NCBI GenBank assembly: GCA_003003615.1
Contig: PVWD01000004.1
Coordinates: 23,831 to 87,830, forward strand
Direction of reading: 5' to 3'
DNA from: a filamentous cyanobacterium CCP2
GTDB lineage: Bacteria; Cyanobacteriota; Cyanobacteriia; Elainellales; Elainellaceae
Length of the DNA: 64,000 nucleotides
A program made the position numbers and the translations under genes. The notes beneath the pieces were generated by a model that had not been told where the DNA came from, ran no database searches, and saw nothing but the letters and a program-made list of their open reading frames with translations. Shown in pieces: positions 34,859 to 44,347 of this stretch (the stretch's first letter is position 1; the number at the start of each line of letters is the position of its first letter).

Positions 34859-35700
34859 ATGAATCGGGCGATCGCGTCTGCTACAAAACAGAATTTCTCA
34901 ATCACTCAGCAGAATGTTTGCAGCTTTTTCCCTCAAGTTATACTAAACGCAGTACCACCGGAGCGTCTGGCTATGGTTCGTCTGGATGAAAATCTCCCTG
35001 AGGTTGGTGAGAATATTGCTGACGAAATTGTCCTGCCTCCGAGTAACTTGTACAGCGATGAGCCACCCTTGGAAAGCGACCTGCACCGCCATCAGATTGA
35101 CCTGCTAATTCGACTGTTGAAAGCCTGGTGGCACGATCGGCAAGACTTCTACATTTCTGGCAACCTGACGGTGTATTACAACCTGCAGCAGTTGAAGTCG
35201 CGGGACTTCCGGGGCCCCGATGTGTTTGTAGTGTTGGGAACCGAAAAGAGAGATCGTCGCAGTTGGGCGATCTGGGATGAGGGGGGCAAATATCCTAATG
35301 TGGGGATTGAACTGCTTTCTAGCTCCACTGCCAGGGTGGATAAAGACGCGAAGAAGACCCTGCATCAAGATGTGTGGCGATTGCCAGAGTATTACTGGTT
35401 TCATCCAGAGACGCTAGAGTTTGCCGGGTTTCATCTAGTGCATGGGCACTATGAGCCATCGCTCCAGTGGAGAATGGACGATTGCCGAGTCAGCAGTTGG
35501 GGTTAGAGTTGGGGATTCATGAGCGGCAGTTGCGCTGGTTTACGGCACAAGGGGAGTTGTTTCCCTTACCGGAAGAGGCAGAGCGACAACGGGCAGAACA
35601 GTCCCAGCGACAGGCAGAACAAGCCCAACAGCGATTAGAGCAGCTAGAAGCCTATCTGCGATCGCAAGGCATTGACCCCAATCAAATCCCTGAATCCTAA
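34859..35700 (+). pseudogene. Uma2-family gene with a frameshift
   Basis: Uma2/DUF820 proteins have a PD-(D/E)XK nuclease-like fold and are abundant in cyanobacteria. The first frame (34859-35506) carries the core: LHRHQIDLLIRLLKAWWHD, FRGPDVFVVLG, YPNVGIELLSSSTARVDKDAKK and YYWFHPETLEFAGF. At about 35456-35458 one base appears lost. Restoring it reads EPIAPVENGRLPSQQLGLEL, joining smoothly to the second frame (to 35700) with the usual tail of Glu/Gln/Arg repeats and LRSQGIDPNQIPES. The core is intact, so a shortened product might still be made. A real mutation or a sequence error are both possible. Confidence 0.75.
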
Positions 35701-35779
35701 TTTGAGTAGGAGCAAATCAAAAGTAGCTGCTTTTCTAAGATTTTAAGGATAATAAACACATCGGGTTCTGAAACTGCCA

Positions 35780-36607
35780 ATGTCTCAATACCTTCCAGAC
35801 CCTGAAGAAATTGTCACTGAGCTTGACATCAGCCATCTCGTCATTGAGGACGACACCCCTGTGGACAATTTTCAGTCAGAGTTGCAGCAGCGACTATTAG
35901 TAGAGCCAATTTATAGTGCCAAGGCACTCTCGTTACCGATTCTAGCGGCTGCCAATGTTGGATTGTTCTATAAACTCAAGGGCGATCCTATTGTTCCCGA
36001 TATGATGCTGAGTTTAGGCGTACAGCGACCTGCGGACTTTTCTGAGCGGCGCAATCGGTCTTACTTTGTGTGGGAGTTTGGTAAGGTGCCAGAAGTGTGC
36101 ATTGAGATTGTCTCAAATGCAGAAGGCGATGAACTCATCTTGAGCAAAAAGTCACAACAGAAAGGCAAGGTTGCCAGCAAGAAGGACATCTACGCTCAAA
36201 TTGGTGTGTCTTACTACGTTGTGTTTGACCCACTCCAGCAGATTCAAGGGGAGCAGGAGATGAAGGGGGCACTGTTGCGAGTGTGGACGATTTCCCCTGT
36301 CGGTTACACCGAGCTAACCCCGCCTCAAGGCATTGTTACAGTGGGAGAATCGGTCTGGTTAGAGGGTGTGGGATTAGGGCTGACTTTGTGGGAAGGGCCG
36401 TATGAAGAAGACATCTCAAGGCTGTGGCTGCGCTGGTGCGATCAGGATGGTCAGGTGATTCCCACGGGGGCAGAGGGACAAGCATTTGAGCGCCAACGGG
36501 CTGAGCAGGAACACCAACGGGCTGAACAGGAACGCCAACGGGCTGAGCGACTGGAGAATTATTTGCGATCGCAGGGAATTGACCCTAATCAACTCTCTGA
36601 TCTGTAA
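35780..36607 (+). CDS. Uma2-family protein (PD-(D/E)XK nuclease-like)
   Basis: The 275-residue protein appears intact. Motifs: an N-terminal VIEDDTPVDNFQSELQQRLL, the core Asp in DPIVPDMMLSLGVQRP, the E-x-K-like catalytic arm VCIEIVSNAEGDELILSKKS followed by YAQIGVSYYVVFDP, and a C-terminal helical repeat of R-A-E-Q-E ending LRSQGIDPNQLSDL. The tail is nearly the same as that of the broken Uma2 gene 80 bp upstream, so the two are recent relatives. Biological role unknown; the family is annotated as a putative restriction-like endonuclease. It converges on fecB of module B. Confidence 0.85.
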   Translation: MSQYLPDPEEIVTELDISHLVIEDDTPVDNFQSELQQRLLVEPIYSAKALSLPILAAANVGLFYKLKGDPIVPDMMLSLGVQRPADFSERRNRSYFVWEFGKVPEVCIEIVSNAEGDELILSKKSQQKGKVASKKDIYAQIGVSYYVVFDPLQQIQGEQEMKGALLRVWTISPVGYTELTPPQGIVTVGESVWLEGVGLGLTLWEGPYEEDISRLWLRWCDQDGQVIPTGAEGQAFERQRAEQEHQRAEQERQRAERLENYLRSQGIDPNQLSDL

Positions 36608-36629
36608 GTTGATTTGAATCATTAACAAT

Positions 36630-37625
36630 TTAACGATCCAGAAGATCTTGAAATTGCTGAATAAAAATCTCAGCGGCGATCGGGCCTCGAATGCGGGCCA
36701 GTTGGTAATCCATAAAGTAGAGCTTCTCCGCTTTTGCAGCAGGAATAGAATTCAAAATTGGATCACTTTGCCACTGCTGCTTTGCATTGTCAATGCTGTT
36801 ATCGCCAGCAGGCATCACCAGAATATGATCGGCTTCTATTTGGGCTGTGGCTTCAATGGAGATGCTGGGACGATCGGATGCTCCCACAATTACCTCAAAC
36901 CCCAGGGCTTCTAACAGTTCAGTGATGAAATCAGAGGCAAAAACAAAGGATTGATTGGAGATACGGTGCCAGCCTAAAACAATGATTGTTTGTCCTGATA
37001 CGAGGGGTGCGAGTTGCTGCTTCGTGGTTTGCAGACGCTGATTATACGCAGAAATGACCTGTTGCGCCTGCTGTTCGCGTTCCAATCCTTGGGCGATCGC
37101 TTGTAATGCAGGCTTCCATCCCGTCCCTCCGCTAATTTCAAAAGCCGCAGTGGGTGCAATGTTTGATAACAGTTTGTGATTGGCTTCTAAGTAAAAAGCT
37201 TCACCTAGAATTAAATCAGGCTTGAGTTGCAAAAGGGTTTCGATGGCAGGATTGTGGCGATCGCCCAGGTTCACAGGCTGGGTTGTAATGCGATCGCCCA
37301 GGTAGGGAATCTGCTGGCTAGGATCATCAAAAGTCTGACGGTTGATCAAGTCTACTTCTGCATAACCAGCAGGCTGTACTCCGAGCGACAGCAAAATATC
37401 TAACAGGGGTGGACTCAAAGCAACTACTTTTTGTGGTTGTCCACAAACTTCAGTTTCACCTCCGTCATGCTGAATTACACGACAATCGGAAGAAATATTG
37501 TCTACACTTTGACTATTAGATTGAGAGTTTCCAGATTGAGATAAATTACTGTTGCAAGCAACGACAGCAACACATACAAAAATTGCCAACAGCCACACAT
37601 TCCATCGTCTAAACCAATACTTCAT
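36630..37625 (-). CDS. FecB-type siderophore-binding lipoprotein, module B
   Basis: 331 residues with a signal and lipobox (LLAIFVCVAVVAC). Family features: VVALSPPLLDILLSLGVQPA, IETLLQLKPDLILGE, IAPTAAFEI and, near the end, KLYFMDYQLARIRGPIAAEI. It is the most diverged of the five FecB copies: it lacks the W-I-G ending seen in D and E, and has TIIVLGWHRISNQSFVFASD in the middle. The gene starts 11 bp after the receptor stop, so the two are cotranscribed. No ferredoxin gene follows; the next gene is the convergent Uma2. Confidence 0.9.
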   Translation of the reverse strand: MKYWFRRWNVWLLAIFVCVAVVACNSNLSQSGNSQSNSQSVDNISSDCRVIQHDGGETEVCGQPQKVVALSPPLLDILLSLGVQPAGYAEVDLINRQTFDDPSQQIPYLGDRITTQPVNLGDRHNPAIETLLQLKPDLILGEAFYLEANHKLLSNIAPTAAFEISGGTGWKPALQAIAQGLEREQQAQQVISAYNQRLQTTKQQLAPLVSGQTIIVLGWHRISNQSFVFASDFITELLEALGFEVIVGASDRPSISIEATAQIEADHILVMPAGDNSIDNAKQQWQSDPILNSIPAAKAEKLYFMDYQLARIRGPIAAEIFIQQFQDLLDR

Positions 37626-37636
37626 TTTCTTATGAC

Positions 37637-40363
37637 TCAGAATTGCCAGGAAACCGTACCTCTTACCTCAAAAGGCGCACCGGGTACAACTGCAAACCGA
37701 TTTTGTGAACCTGCAAAATACTCAGTGTCGAACAAATTTTTGAAATTCAACGCAGCTCGAAAATTATCACGGTTGTAGTAAAGGGCTGCATCGAACCGAG
37801 TATAGCCTGGAATCATAAAACTATTAGCCAGATCCCCCGCACGTTGATCCACAAAAAAGACTCCTGCACCGAAACCAAGTCCTCTTAAATCACCCGATTG
37901 AATAGTGTAGGTTGTCCATAAACTTGCTGAATTGCGAGGCGCATTATTGAGTTGATTACCGACCTCGAAATTATTATCTCTAGTAATTGATGCATCCAGA
38001 TAGGAATAGCCAGCAATGACATTCCAACCAGGCAAGATTTCACCAGCGATATCAAAATCAATTCCTCGTCCTCTTTGTTCACCCACTTGAATCGAAAAAT
38101 TAGGATTGTCAGGATCAGGAGTGGTGATATTGCTTCGGGTAATGTCATAGGCAGCCAGGGTTGAGGAAAGGCGACCGTCTAGAAAATCGGCTTTAACTCC
38201 AATTTCGTACTGGGTTCCTCTGGTTGGCTCAAATGGCGTATTTGTGGCATTTCGCCCTCCGACTGGAACAAACGATCGGGAGTAACTGGCATAGAGCGAT
38301 AAAATCTCATTCGGTTGATAAACAATTCCAAACCGTGGAGAAAAAGCAGTATCGTCAATATCTTGTCTGAAGTCTCCAAACCGTTCCTCAGAGTTAACGT
38401 AATCAAATCTACCGCCCAATAACAAGATAAGGTTATCCAATACATTAATTTGGTCTTGTACATAGATACCTAGCGTTCTTTGATCTTGACGCTCACCCCC
38501 CAAGTAAAAATCGTAGCCACCTGTATAGGTAATGGTATCGTAGTCTGGCTCAAAAATGTCGAGTACCCCTCCAGTCAGGGCTTGCCGTCCTTCAGGAGCG
38601 GAAGATCCAAATCGGGCACTATTGCTTGCCAACTCTACACCAACCAACAGGGTGTGATCGATCGACCCTGTGCTAAATCCCCACGTCAAATCATTTTGAA
38701 AGGTATAGGTTTCAAAGAATTGCTCACCAAAATAAGCTTCAATTTCAACCGTGCGATTGTCATCTCGCAACCGGGTGATTTGCGATGTTCCTTCCCGATC
38801 GGACTCAAAGCTAGTAGTGTACCGAAAGGCACTACGAATGGCAAGGTTATCAGAAAACTCGTGATCGAGGTAAAGATAGGCGCGGGTTTCGTCAAAGTTA
38901 TTTCTAGAGAATCTGGGATCATATAAGGCTCGACTCAAGGGTAAATCGGCTGGGCGATCGTCACCGTTCAACACAATCAAACCGCGATCGAATGTGCGTC
39001 GGTCTTGCAGATAAGAAGCCTCTAAGGTCAGCGTTGTATCTGCACCAATTCGCCACGCTAAGGTGGGAGCAATAAAATAACGTCTTGAATCGGCAAAATC
39101 TCGAAAGCTATCGGTATCTTCGTAGACCAAATTCAAACGGTAAGCCAGCGCACCATCATCCGTTAATGGGCCGGAAAAATCTAGTGTAGGGCGATAAAAG
39201 TTAAAGTTTCCAGCCGTAAAGTCAATATCGTAGTAAGGCACGGTAAGGGGTCTTTTGGAAACAAGATTAATCACTCCTCCCGGTTCACCCTGTCCAAATA
39301 AAACCGAAGCAGGGCCTCTAAGGACTTCAACCCGCTCAATATTTGCCGTTTCTTGCACAGTACGATTAACAAAGGAACCACCACCGCCCGCATCTTCCCT
39401 TAACCCATTTCTAAACTGTGTCGCACCAAATCCTCGAATTCGGAAATCCTGCCCTCGATTCCCAAAAGAACTGGAGAAAGTTACTCCACTTGCGTTACGC
39501 AGTATCTCATCGAGTCGAACGGCTCCCTGATCTTCAATCACCTGACGAGGAATCACTGTAATGGAGGCTGGGATATCGCGCAAGGGAGTATCCGTCCGTG
39601 TAGCAGTGGTGGCTCTGGAAGGGTTATAGCCGTCATCTTGTTCACCCGTCACGACTACCTGGATCGCATCTTCGCCAGTGCCAGCCGCTTCCGTTCCCGG
39701 AACCACGCTGAGAACAAATTCCTGACCTTCCCCGCGCACGTCTGCCATTGGGGGAGCCTCTACCCCTGTAATGGCAACGCGCACTCGATTATCTGGCAAA
39801 CTCGTCACGCTCACCAGCGCAATCCCCTCGATCGGATTTGCTTGAGAAAACTCATCTCCATTGGGCAGTGCCAATGTGACTCCAGAAAAATCAACAATCA
39901 AAGCATTACCCACCGATCGCATTGCGGGAGTTGGCAGTTCGCCCTCGGCAACGTCCAGCACCACCTGTAAACCGGATTCCGTCACCTCCACCCGAACTCC
40001 TGTCACCTGGACGAGAGCCTGAGCGATCTGAGCCATCCAATCTGCGATCCTGGTAGCGGGTTGCTCCAGTTCACTCAGTTGAGGAATTGTCACCGTTGCA
40101 GGATCAGAGGTGAGAGCGGACGCAGAAATCGATTCACCTTCGCTTCCAGCTTCCACATCTGCGGTTTCTGCGGTCTGTGCATAATCCGGTGTTGTAACTT
40201 CTCCGTTTGCCCATACTGGCTGTATCTTCACCAGCAGTAGTCCCAAAACCCACAGTCCCAATAGGACAGACGATCGCGCAGTCTCTCTGACCAAAAATTG
40301 CACTGTTTTTGTATCAAAAAACTGACCGCTTCGATCCCACAAACTCATTCTCATTCTCGCCAC
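37637..40363 (-). CDS. AMIN-domain TonB-dependent siderophore receptor, module B
   Basis: The largest receptor of the island (908 residues from the GTG at 40363; ATGs at 40354 and 40348 are alternatives). A long N-terminus precedes the signal core SSVLLGLWVLGLLLVKIQPV. AMIN domain at about 118-222 (QVTGVRVEVTES), TonB-box-like AIQVVVTGEQ at 233-242, plug (IERVEVLRGPASVLFGQGEP, GVINLVSKRPL) and a barrel ending VRGTVSWQF. The plug contains RIRGFGATQFRNGLREDAGG. The ligand cannot be read from sequence; the plug type is that of hydroxamate or mixed-siderophore receptors. Upstream lie an AraC tandem operator and a Fur-like box. Confidence 0.95.
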   Translation of the reverse strand: MARMRMSLWDRSGQFFDTKTVQFLVRETARSSVLLGLWVLGLLLVKIQPVWANGEVTTPDYAQTAETADVEAGSEGESISASALTSDPATVTIPQLSELEQPATRIADWMAQIAQALVQVTGVRVEVTESGLQVVLDVAEGELPTPAMRSVGNALIVDFSGVTLALPNGDEFSQANPIEGIALVSVTSLPDNRVRVAITGVEAPPMADVRGEGQEFVLSVVPGTEAAGTGEDAIQVVVTGEQDDGYNPSRATTATRTDTPLRDIPASITVIPRQVIEDQGAVRLDEILRNASGVTFSSSFGNRGQDFRIRGFGATQFRNGLREDAGGGGSFVNRTVQETANIERVEVLRGPASVLFGQGEPGGVINLVSKRPLTVPYYDIDFTAGNFNFYRPTLDFSGPLTDDGALAYRLNLVYEDTDSFRDFADSRRYFIAPTLAWRIGADTTLTLEASYLQDRRTFDRGLIVLNGDDRPADLPLSRALYDPRFSRNNFDETRAYLYLDHEFSDNLAIRSAFRYTTSFESDREGTSQITRLRDDNRTVEIEAYFGEQFFETYTFQNDLTWGFSTGSIDHTLLVGVELASNSARFGSSAPEGRQALTGGVLDIFEPDYDTITYTGGYDFYLGGERQDQRTLGIYVQDQINVLDNLILLLGGRFDYVNSEERFGDFRQDIDDTAFSPRFGIVYQPNEILSLYASYSRSFVPVGGRNATNTPFEPTRGTQYEIGVKADFLDGRLSSTLAAYDITRSNITTPDPDNPNFSIQVGEQRGRGIDFDIAGEILPGWNVIAGYSYLDASITRDNNFEVGNQLNNAPRNSASLWTTYTIQSGDLRGLGFGAGVFFVDQRAGDLANSFMIPGYTRFDAALYYNRDNFRAALNFKNLFDTEYFAGSQNRFAVVPGAPFEVRGTVSWQF

Positions 40364-40398
40364 ACACCTTCTGAGACTAGATAGCCATTCCTAATTGC

Positions 40399-40413
40399 TA
40401 GGAACTATTCTCA
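40399..40413. promoter_or_regulatory. Fur-like box before receptor B
   Basis: TAGGAACTATTCTCA matches 9 of 14 positions of TGATAATNATTATCA, the right half well. It lies just downstream of a possible -10 hexamer (TATCTT on the minus strand, 40416-40421) and 36 bp upstream of the receptor start. Confidence 0.4.
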
Positions 40414-40449
40414 AGAAGATACCGGGAAATTAGGCACTGTGGGTAAAGG

Positions 40450-40489
40450 CGATCGCTCCCATCCGGATCATTTTGCGCCCCAAGCGGAT
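40450..40489 (-). promoter_or_regulatory. AraC-type tandem operator, module B (21-bp repeat)
   Basis: CGATCGCTCCCATCCGGAT (40450-40468) and TTTTGCGCCCCAAGCGGAT (40471-40489) are direct copies with CGGAT cores exactly 21 bp apart. The second copy lies inside the 3' end of araC. It has the same architecture and sequence class as modules A and E. Confidence 0.78.
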
Positions 40490-41463
40490 TTTTTGTTCAA
40501 GAGATAAGCTTTCGGATTCATGCCAAACTGTTTGCGAAATGCGGCTGCAAACCGGCTCTGGTTGGCGTAACCTACGGCTTGGGCGACTTCTCGTACATTC
40601 ATGCGGCGATCGCTCAACAGTTGACGGGCGGTTTCCATCCGATGGCGATGCACATAGCCAAACACCGTCGTTCCAAAGATTTGGCGAAATCCCAGCTTTA
40701 GTTTGAAGTCATTCAGCCCTACCTGCCGCGCTAATTGCATTAAAGAGGGGGGATGATCTGCATTCTCGGTGATAATGTCCCGTGCCAGATAAATCCGATC
40801 GACATCATCTGGCTTAAGCGAGCATAAAGGTTTGCGATCGTATTTCTCTCCCTGTTTAAGCTGCTCCAGTTTCAAGGCAATCAGTTCTAAACACTTGCTT
40901 TCTAAATAAATCCGTCTGGTGTTTCCTGTAAAAGAACAATTTAGAATTTGATCGAGTGCCGATCGCATTGCTGGCGTAATCAAATGAGCGTGACAAAAAA
41001 ATGATTGCTCCGCTCCTCCAATTAGTTTTTTGATTTCTGAAGACACTTCCTCTAACTCTTCGCCAATTAGTTGATAGAGATGATTTGGAGCGTGCAAATT
41101 TATATCTATTTTCAAGATGGCATCATTCGCATAGGTTTCGTATGTGTCTTCGTTCTCATAATAACCCCATCCAACAAAGCTTTCACCTGTTCGCTTTCCA
41201 CCACGATTTCCAGAAATATTAAATCCAAATTCCCATTCAGCTCCGTTAGACTGATCTTTGATAAACAAGTCATCATGAAGTTGATATTTCATGATCGAAA
41301 GTTCCATTCCGCAGAGTGGAATTAAGCGAACCTCTCCCTGCCCCAGCTGCGATGGCACAACCATGACGGATTCAGCATCTTCTAAACCGCTAGCTGACTG
41401 GACATGCGGATTGTGCTGTTTCCACAACTCGTCGTAGTCTGCTCTGGAAAGGGTGATTGCCAT
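40468..41463 (-). CDS. AraC-family regulator (PchR-like), module B
   Basis: 331 residues starting MAITLSRADYDELWKQHNPH. The sensing domain contains the family segment MKYQLHDDLFIKDQSNGAEW and the linker ALDQILNCSFTGNTRRIYLE. The double HTH has SLMQLARQVGLNDFKLKLGF, then MNVREVAQAVGYANQSRFAA and FRKQFGMNPKAY. The QSRF residues in the second recognition helix match modules A and E. It probably senses the siderophore of receptor B and activates that gene through the tandem operator overlapping its own 3' end. Its own start is preceded by a Fur-like box. Confidence 0.93.
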   Translation of the reverse strand: MAITLSRADYDELWKQHNPHVQSASGLEDAESVMVVPSQLGQGEVRLIPLCGMELSIMKYQLHDDLFIKDQSNGAEWEFGFNISGNRGGKRTGESFVGWGYYENEDTYETYANDAILKIDINLHAPNHLYQLIGEELEEVSSEIKKLIGGAEQSFFCHAHLITPAMRSALDQILNCSFTGNTRRIYLESKCLELIALKLEQLKQGEKYDRKPLCSLKPDDVDRIYLARDIITENADHPPSLMQLARQVGLNDFKLKLGFRQIFGTTVFGYVHRHRMETARQLLSDRRMNVREVAQAVGYANQSRFAAAFRKQFGMNPKAYLLNKKSAWGAK

Positions 41464-41506
41464 GATGAAGCTGGAGGAAAGAATTGCAGTAAAATTTTCA
41501 GTTTAA

Positions 41507-41521
41507 TGCTAAATATTCTCA
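41507..41521. promoter_or_regulatory. Fur-like box before araC of module B
   Basis: TGCTAAATATTCTCA matches 11 of 14 positions of TGATAATNATTATCA and lies 44 bp upstream of the araC start. It suggests iron repression of the activator gene itself. Confidence 0.5.
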
Positions 41522-41573
41522 AATATATAGAAACATTCGTCAAGCATATCAATATTGGGGTGCAGGTAGAACG

Positions 41574-42374
41574 TCAAATCATGCAGGGGTATGCCCATAT
41601 CTCAAATTTGGCTTGAGAAGATACCTTGGCTTCCAGTGATCCGTAATGCTTCTGGCAAAGCTCTTCAAATTCCTCCATGGCGAGATGAAATGCCTCATCT
41701 GCAACGAGCCAGCACAATCCATAAGCCCGTGACTTGTAAAAACTGAGTAATTCTTGAACCGTGTTGCTAACCGTCCACTCCTTAGCAACGAAATAATTGC
41801 ACTGATACCCCTTGTTGCGTAAATAGTCCTCTACATTGATTTCATCAACGATTCTGGGCTTCTGCTGTGGTGGTTTAGGCTCCTCATACTTAGATAAAAT
41901 AGTTCGGAAATACTGTTCAAATTCCCTTCGAGCAGGCGGAGTGATCCATTGAGCATTGAGATAAAAACCGTTTGGTTTTAAGACGCGATCGATTTCATCT
42001 AAAAATGTCCTTAAGCTGGAAACAGTGTGCAGCATATGAACCGTTAATACAACGTTAAAACTGCTGTCTGCAAAAGGGAGTTGTGAGGCATCGCCGTGAA
42101 TCAGGTTCAGATTCGGAGGAATTTCGGGAAGCTTTTGACGAAACTGGTTGAGCATGTCTTGAGAAACATCAATACCCGTTACAGAATAGCCTCGCTTTAC
42201 GAAGGGAAGAACGTTTAACCCCGTCCCTACACCCGGTTCTAAGAAAGTCGTTTCAGGTGTTGCATTGACGAGGTTCAGAATAAAATCTGCAACGTCTTCA
42301 GCAATAGATTCTGTTAACCAACGAGTTTGATCATAAATGTTCGCAATTTTGCTGTAATAGACATTTTTTACCAC
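41574..42374 (-). CDS. Class I SAM-dependent methyltransferase
   Basis: 266 residues with the SAM-binding motifs in order: motif I TTFLEPGVGTGLNVLPFVKR, the acidic residue in GYSVTGIDVSQDML, motif II NLIHGDASQLPFADSSFNVV, and motif III VLKPNGFYLNAQ. The N-terminus YYSKIANIYDQTRWL is that of small-molecule methyltransferases (Methyltransf_11/25 group). The C-terminal cap (VEDYLRNKGYQCNYFVAKEW) is variable, and the substrate is unknown. The gene appears intact but sits beside truncated genes, 37 bp from a shortened HAD gene on the same strand. Confidence 0.85.
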   Translation of the reverse strand: MVKNVYYSKIANIYDQTRWLTESIAEDVADFILNLVNATPETTFLEPGVGTGLNVLPFVKRGYSVTGIDVSQDMLNQFRQKLPEIPPNLNLIHGDASQLPFADSSFNVVLTVHMLHTVSSLRTFLDEIDRVLKPNGFYLNAQWITPPARREFEQYFRTILSKYEEPKPPQQKPRIVDEINVEDYLRNKGYQCNYFVAKEWTVSNTVQELLSFYKSRAYGLCWLVADEAFHLAMEEFEELCQKHYGSLEAKVSSQAKFEIWAYPCMI

Positions 42375-42411
42375 TTTGCCAAACCTCGTACCTTAGTCTC
42401 AGAAAACCCTA

Positions 42412-42900
42412 TCACTGATTTCGTCGGACGGCTCTGTGGAAAATTTCTGCTTGTGGTTTTCTCACTTGCTCAATTTCAGAAATTAAGATCACCTCAAAAT
42501 AATCTTGAATTCCCAATCCTTGAATCGCACGAGTCTGAAACGTTCCCAAACCATTACTCACGATACCCAACAAGTAACCTTGCTGCTTCAATCCACTTAA
42601 CACCTCCGTAAGAAAAGGGAACGGAACACAGTGAACCTGAAACTGTGTCTCGTAATCCTGAAGCAACTCCTGCCAACCTAAACCTCTTACCTCAAACTCC
42701 GCAGCCAGATCTTGATAAACCTTATCTTTCCAAACATAACCATGATAATCTAGTTCAATGAATCTGCGAATGTAATCGGCTTTAGGAATGTGATTTAAGT
42801 AGTTGCCGAGCCTGTGATATTGGGCTGCAATAAATTGCTTAATTGATGCATCACGATCGAGCAATGTTCCATCCAGATCAAAAAGAACTGCTTCAACCAT
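42412..42900 (-). pseudogene. C-terminally truncated HAD-family phosphatase
   Basis: The N-terminal two-thirds of a HAD hydrolase is clear: motif I VLFDLDGTLLDRD with the nucleophile Asp, motif II GIVSNGLGTFQTRAIQGLGI, and the motif III Lys region ISEIEQVRKPQAEIFHRA. The frame then runs into RRNQ and a stop at residue 162. The G-D-x-x-x-N-D motif IV and the last 60-70 residues of the family are missing. Without motif IV metal binding is lost, so the product is probably inactive. It starts immediately after the stop of the upstream methyltransferase. Confidence 0.7.
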
Positions 42901-43725
42901 CTATACAAATTCCCACCAACTACTTCTAACCATGCTCATACAACTAAAACGAAAACAGCCAAACCTACCGATGAACATTGTTAGCAGACTGTAAAGTTTT
43001 TCTCTGATTACTGCAAAGTAGTTCACCTCTTCCGGTTCGATAAATTCTTGAATTTGCCATTCGGTATCGGCGACAATTTCCTGCATTTCTTCAGGCGAAA
43101 CAAAAAGGTAATCAAACCACAATCCAACGGCTTTCCCGTATCTAGCTCGCATCCTAATTTGTCCGGGCATTCTGCCACGCTGACGGTTGAATTCGTGGTA
43201 CTCCAAATGTTCTCGACTGTTGGTTCGGTAAGGGTTCCGAGTTCCGGCAATGATCTGTGCTTCTGAAGAAGTAATTCGGAATAATTTCTTGAGAATCAGT
43301 TTTGCATTCTCCGCATCGCCGAACAAGCCGAAGTTATTGCCAAACATCAGGATGGTGTCAAAAGAGTTCGGATCAAACTCATCAACATCAGCGATCGCTT
43401 TCACAATCGCGTTTTTCAATCCCCGCAACTTGCAGACCTCAATTGCGCCTGGCGAATTATCGATCGCTGTAACATCAAAGCCTTTCTGCTGGAGATAGAG
43501 CGAATGCCGACCTGCAGCGCAACCAATATCCAAAACTCTGCCCTTTGCTCGTTCGATCGCGAGACGCTCAAACGGCTGCCATTGCTCGTACTCCCAGAAA
43601 TACTGTCCAGCTTCAGAACCAATATCGATGTAATTATCGTCTCTCTCGATAAACTCAGCCGTAGCGATTTGACTATTGTATTGGGCTAACAACTGTTGTC
43701 CGTAAGCGTCTTCAGTTATTTTCAT
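42901..43725 (-). CDS. Class I SAM-dependent methyltransferase with odd C-terminus
   Basis: 274 residues. SAM motif I is KGRVLDIGCAAGRHSLYLQQ, followed by GFDVTAIDNSPGAIEVCKLR, the acidic region ADVDEFDPNSFDTILMFGNN and a beta-strand set ending NYFAVIREK, where homologues of this type usually stop. A further run of about 30 residues rich in Phe, Cys and Met (LLTMFIGRFGCFRFSCMSMV) looks like non-coding sequence read through after loss of the original stop. The catalytic domain itself appears complete. It is followed at once by a truncated HAD gene. Confidence 0.75.
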   Translation of the reverse strand: MKITEDAYGQQLLAQYNSQIATAEFIERDDNYIDIGSEAGQYFWEYEQWQPFERLAIERAKGRVLDIGCAAGRHSLYLQQKGFDVTAIDNSPGAIEVCKLRGLKNAIVKAIADVDEFDPNSFDTILMFGNNFGLFGDAENAKLILKKLFRITSSEAQIIAGTRNPYRTNSREHLEYHEFNRQRGRMPGQIRMRARYGKAVGLWFDYLFVSPEEMQEIVADTEWQIQEFIEPEEVNYFAVIREKLYSLLTMFIGRFGCFRFSCMSMVRSSWWEFV

Positions 43726-43896
43726 ACAGGTAAGAACATATTTAGAACACTAACAAAAAATACTAATGGATTACCACAACCAGGAAACGAAGCTGTATAA
43801 CGAAAGATAAGCGGTGTGCCACAACTTTATGTCTACACCAAATGTCTACAACAACAAGCGTTGCTCGTTCGTTACATGGCGATCGTTGGGTAGCAG

Positions 43897-44337
43897 CTAC
43901 ACTAACAACTTCACCAACCGCAAGCCCGTTTCTTCATAGCCAAGCCGTTCATAAAAACGATGCGCTGCACCACGCTGTTTCCCACTATTGACAACAATTG
44001 AGGTGGCTTTACGTTCTTTTAGCCAACATTCAGCTTTCGCAACTAATGATGCTCCGACACCTTGACTACGCCACTTTTCATCCACAACCAGAGCTAACAA
44101 CCGCCCGTATATTCCGTTCTTTTCATAATAACGGCCAACTCCGACTCCGATTATGCCGATAACTTCTTTCTGATACTCCGCCACGAAAGTCTTGTAATTT
44201 GGATCAATCAAAATAGCGGACAACCTCTCCTTCATTTCATTGGAAGAGGTTGGGTATCCAAGTTGCGATATGAGACAAGCGAGTGCAGGAGAATCATCCA
44301 GACAAGCATCTCTAATTTCAACTTCATGCATATGCAA
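43897..44337 (-). CDS. GNAT-family N-acetyltransferase
   Basis: 146 residues, the normal size of a single GNAT domain. Acetyl-CoA binding motif A is visible as LALVVDEKWRSQGVGASLVA (R/Q-x-x-G-x-G/A pattern). C-terminal motif B is KQRGAAHRFYERLGYEETGL. The N-terminus EIRDACLDDSPALACLISQL is typical. The substrate is unknown; the class includes amino-acid, aminoglycoside and protein acetyltransferases. It appears intact and lies 10 bp from a truncated epimerase gene on the same strand. Confidence 0.87.
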   Translation of the reverse strand: MHMHEVEIRDACLDDSPALACLISQLGYPTSSNEMKERLSAILIDPNYKTFVAEYQKEVIGIIGVGVGRYYEKNGIYGRLLALVVDEKWRSQGVGASLVAKAECWLKERKATSIVVNSGKQRGAAHRFYERLGYEETGLRLVKLLV

Positions 44338-44347
44338 GTTTGTATTA

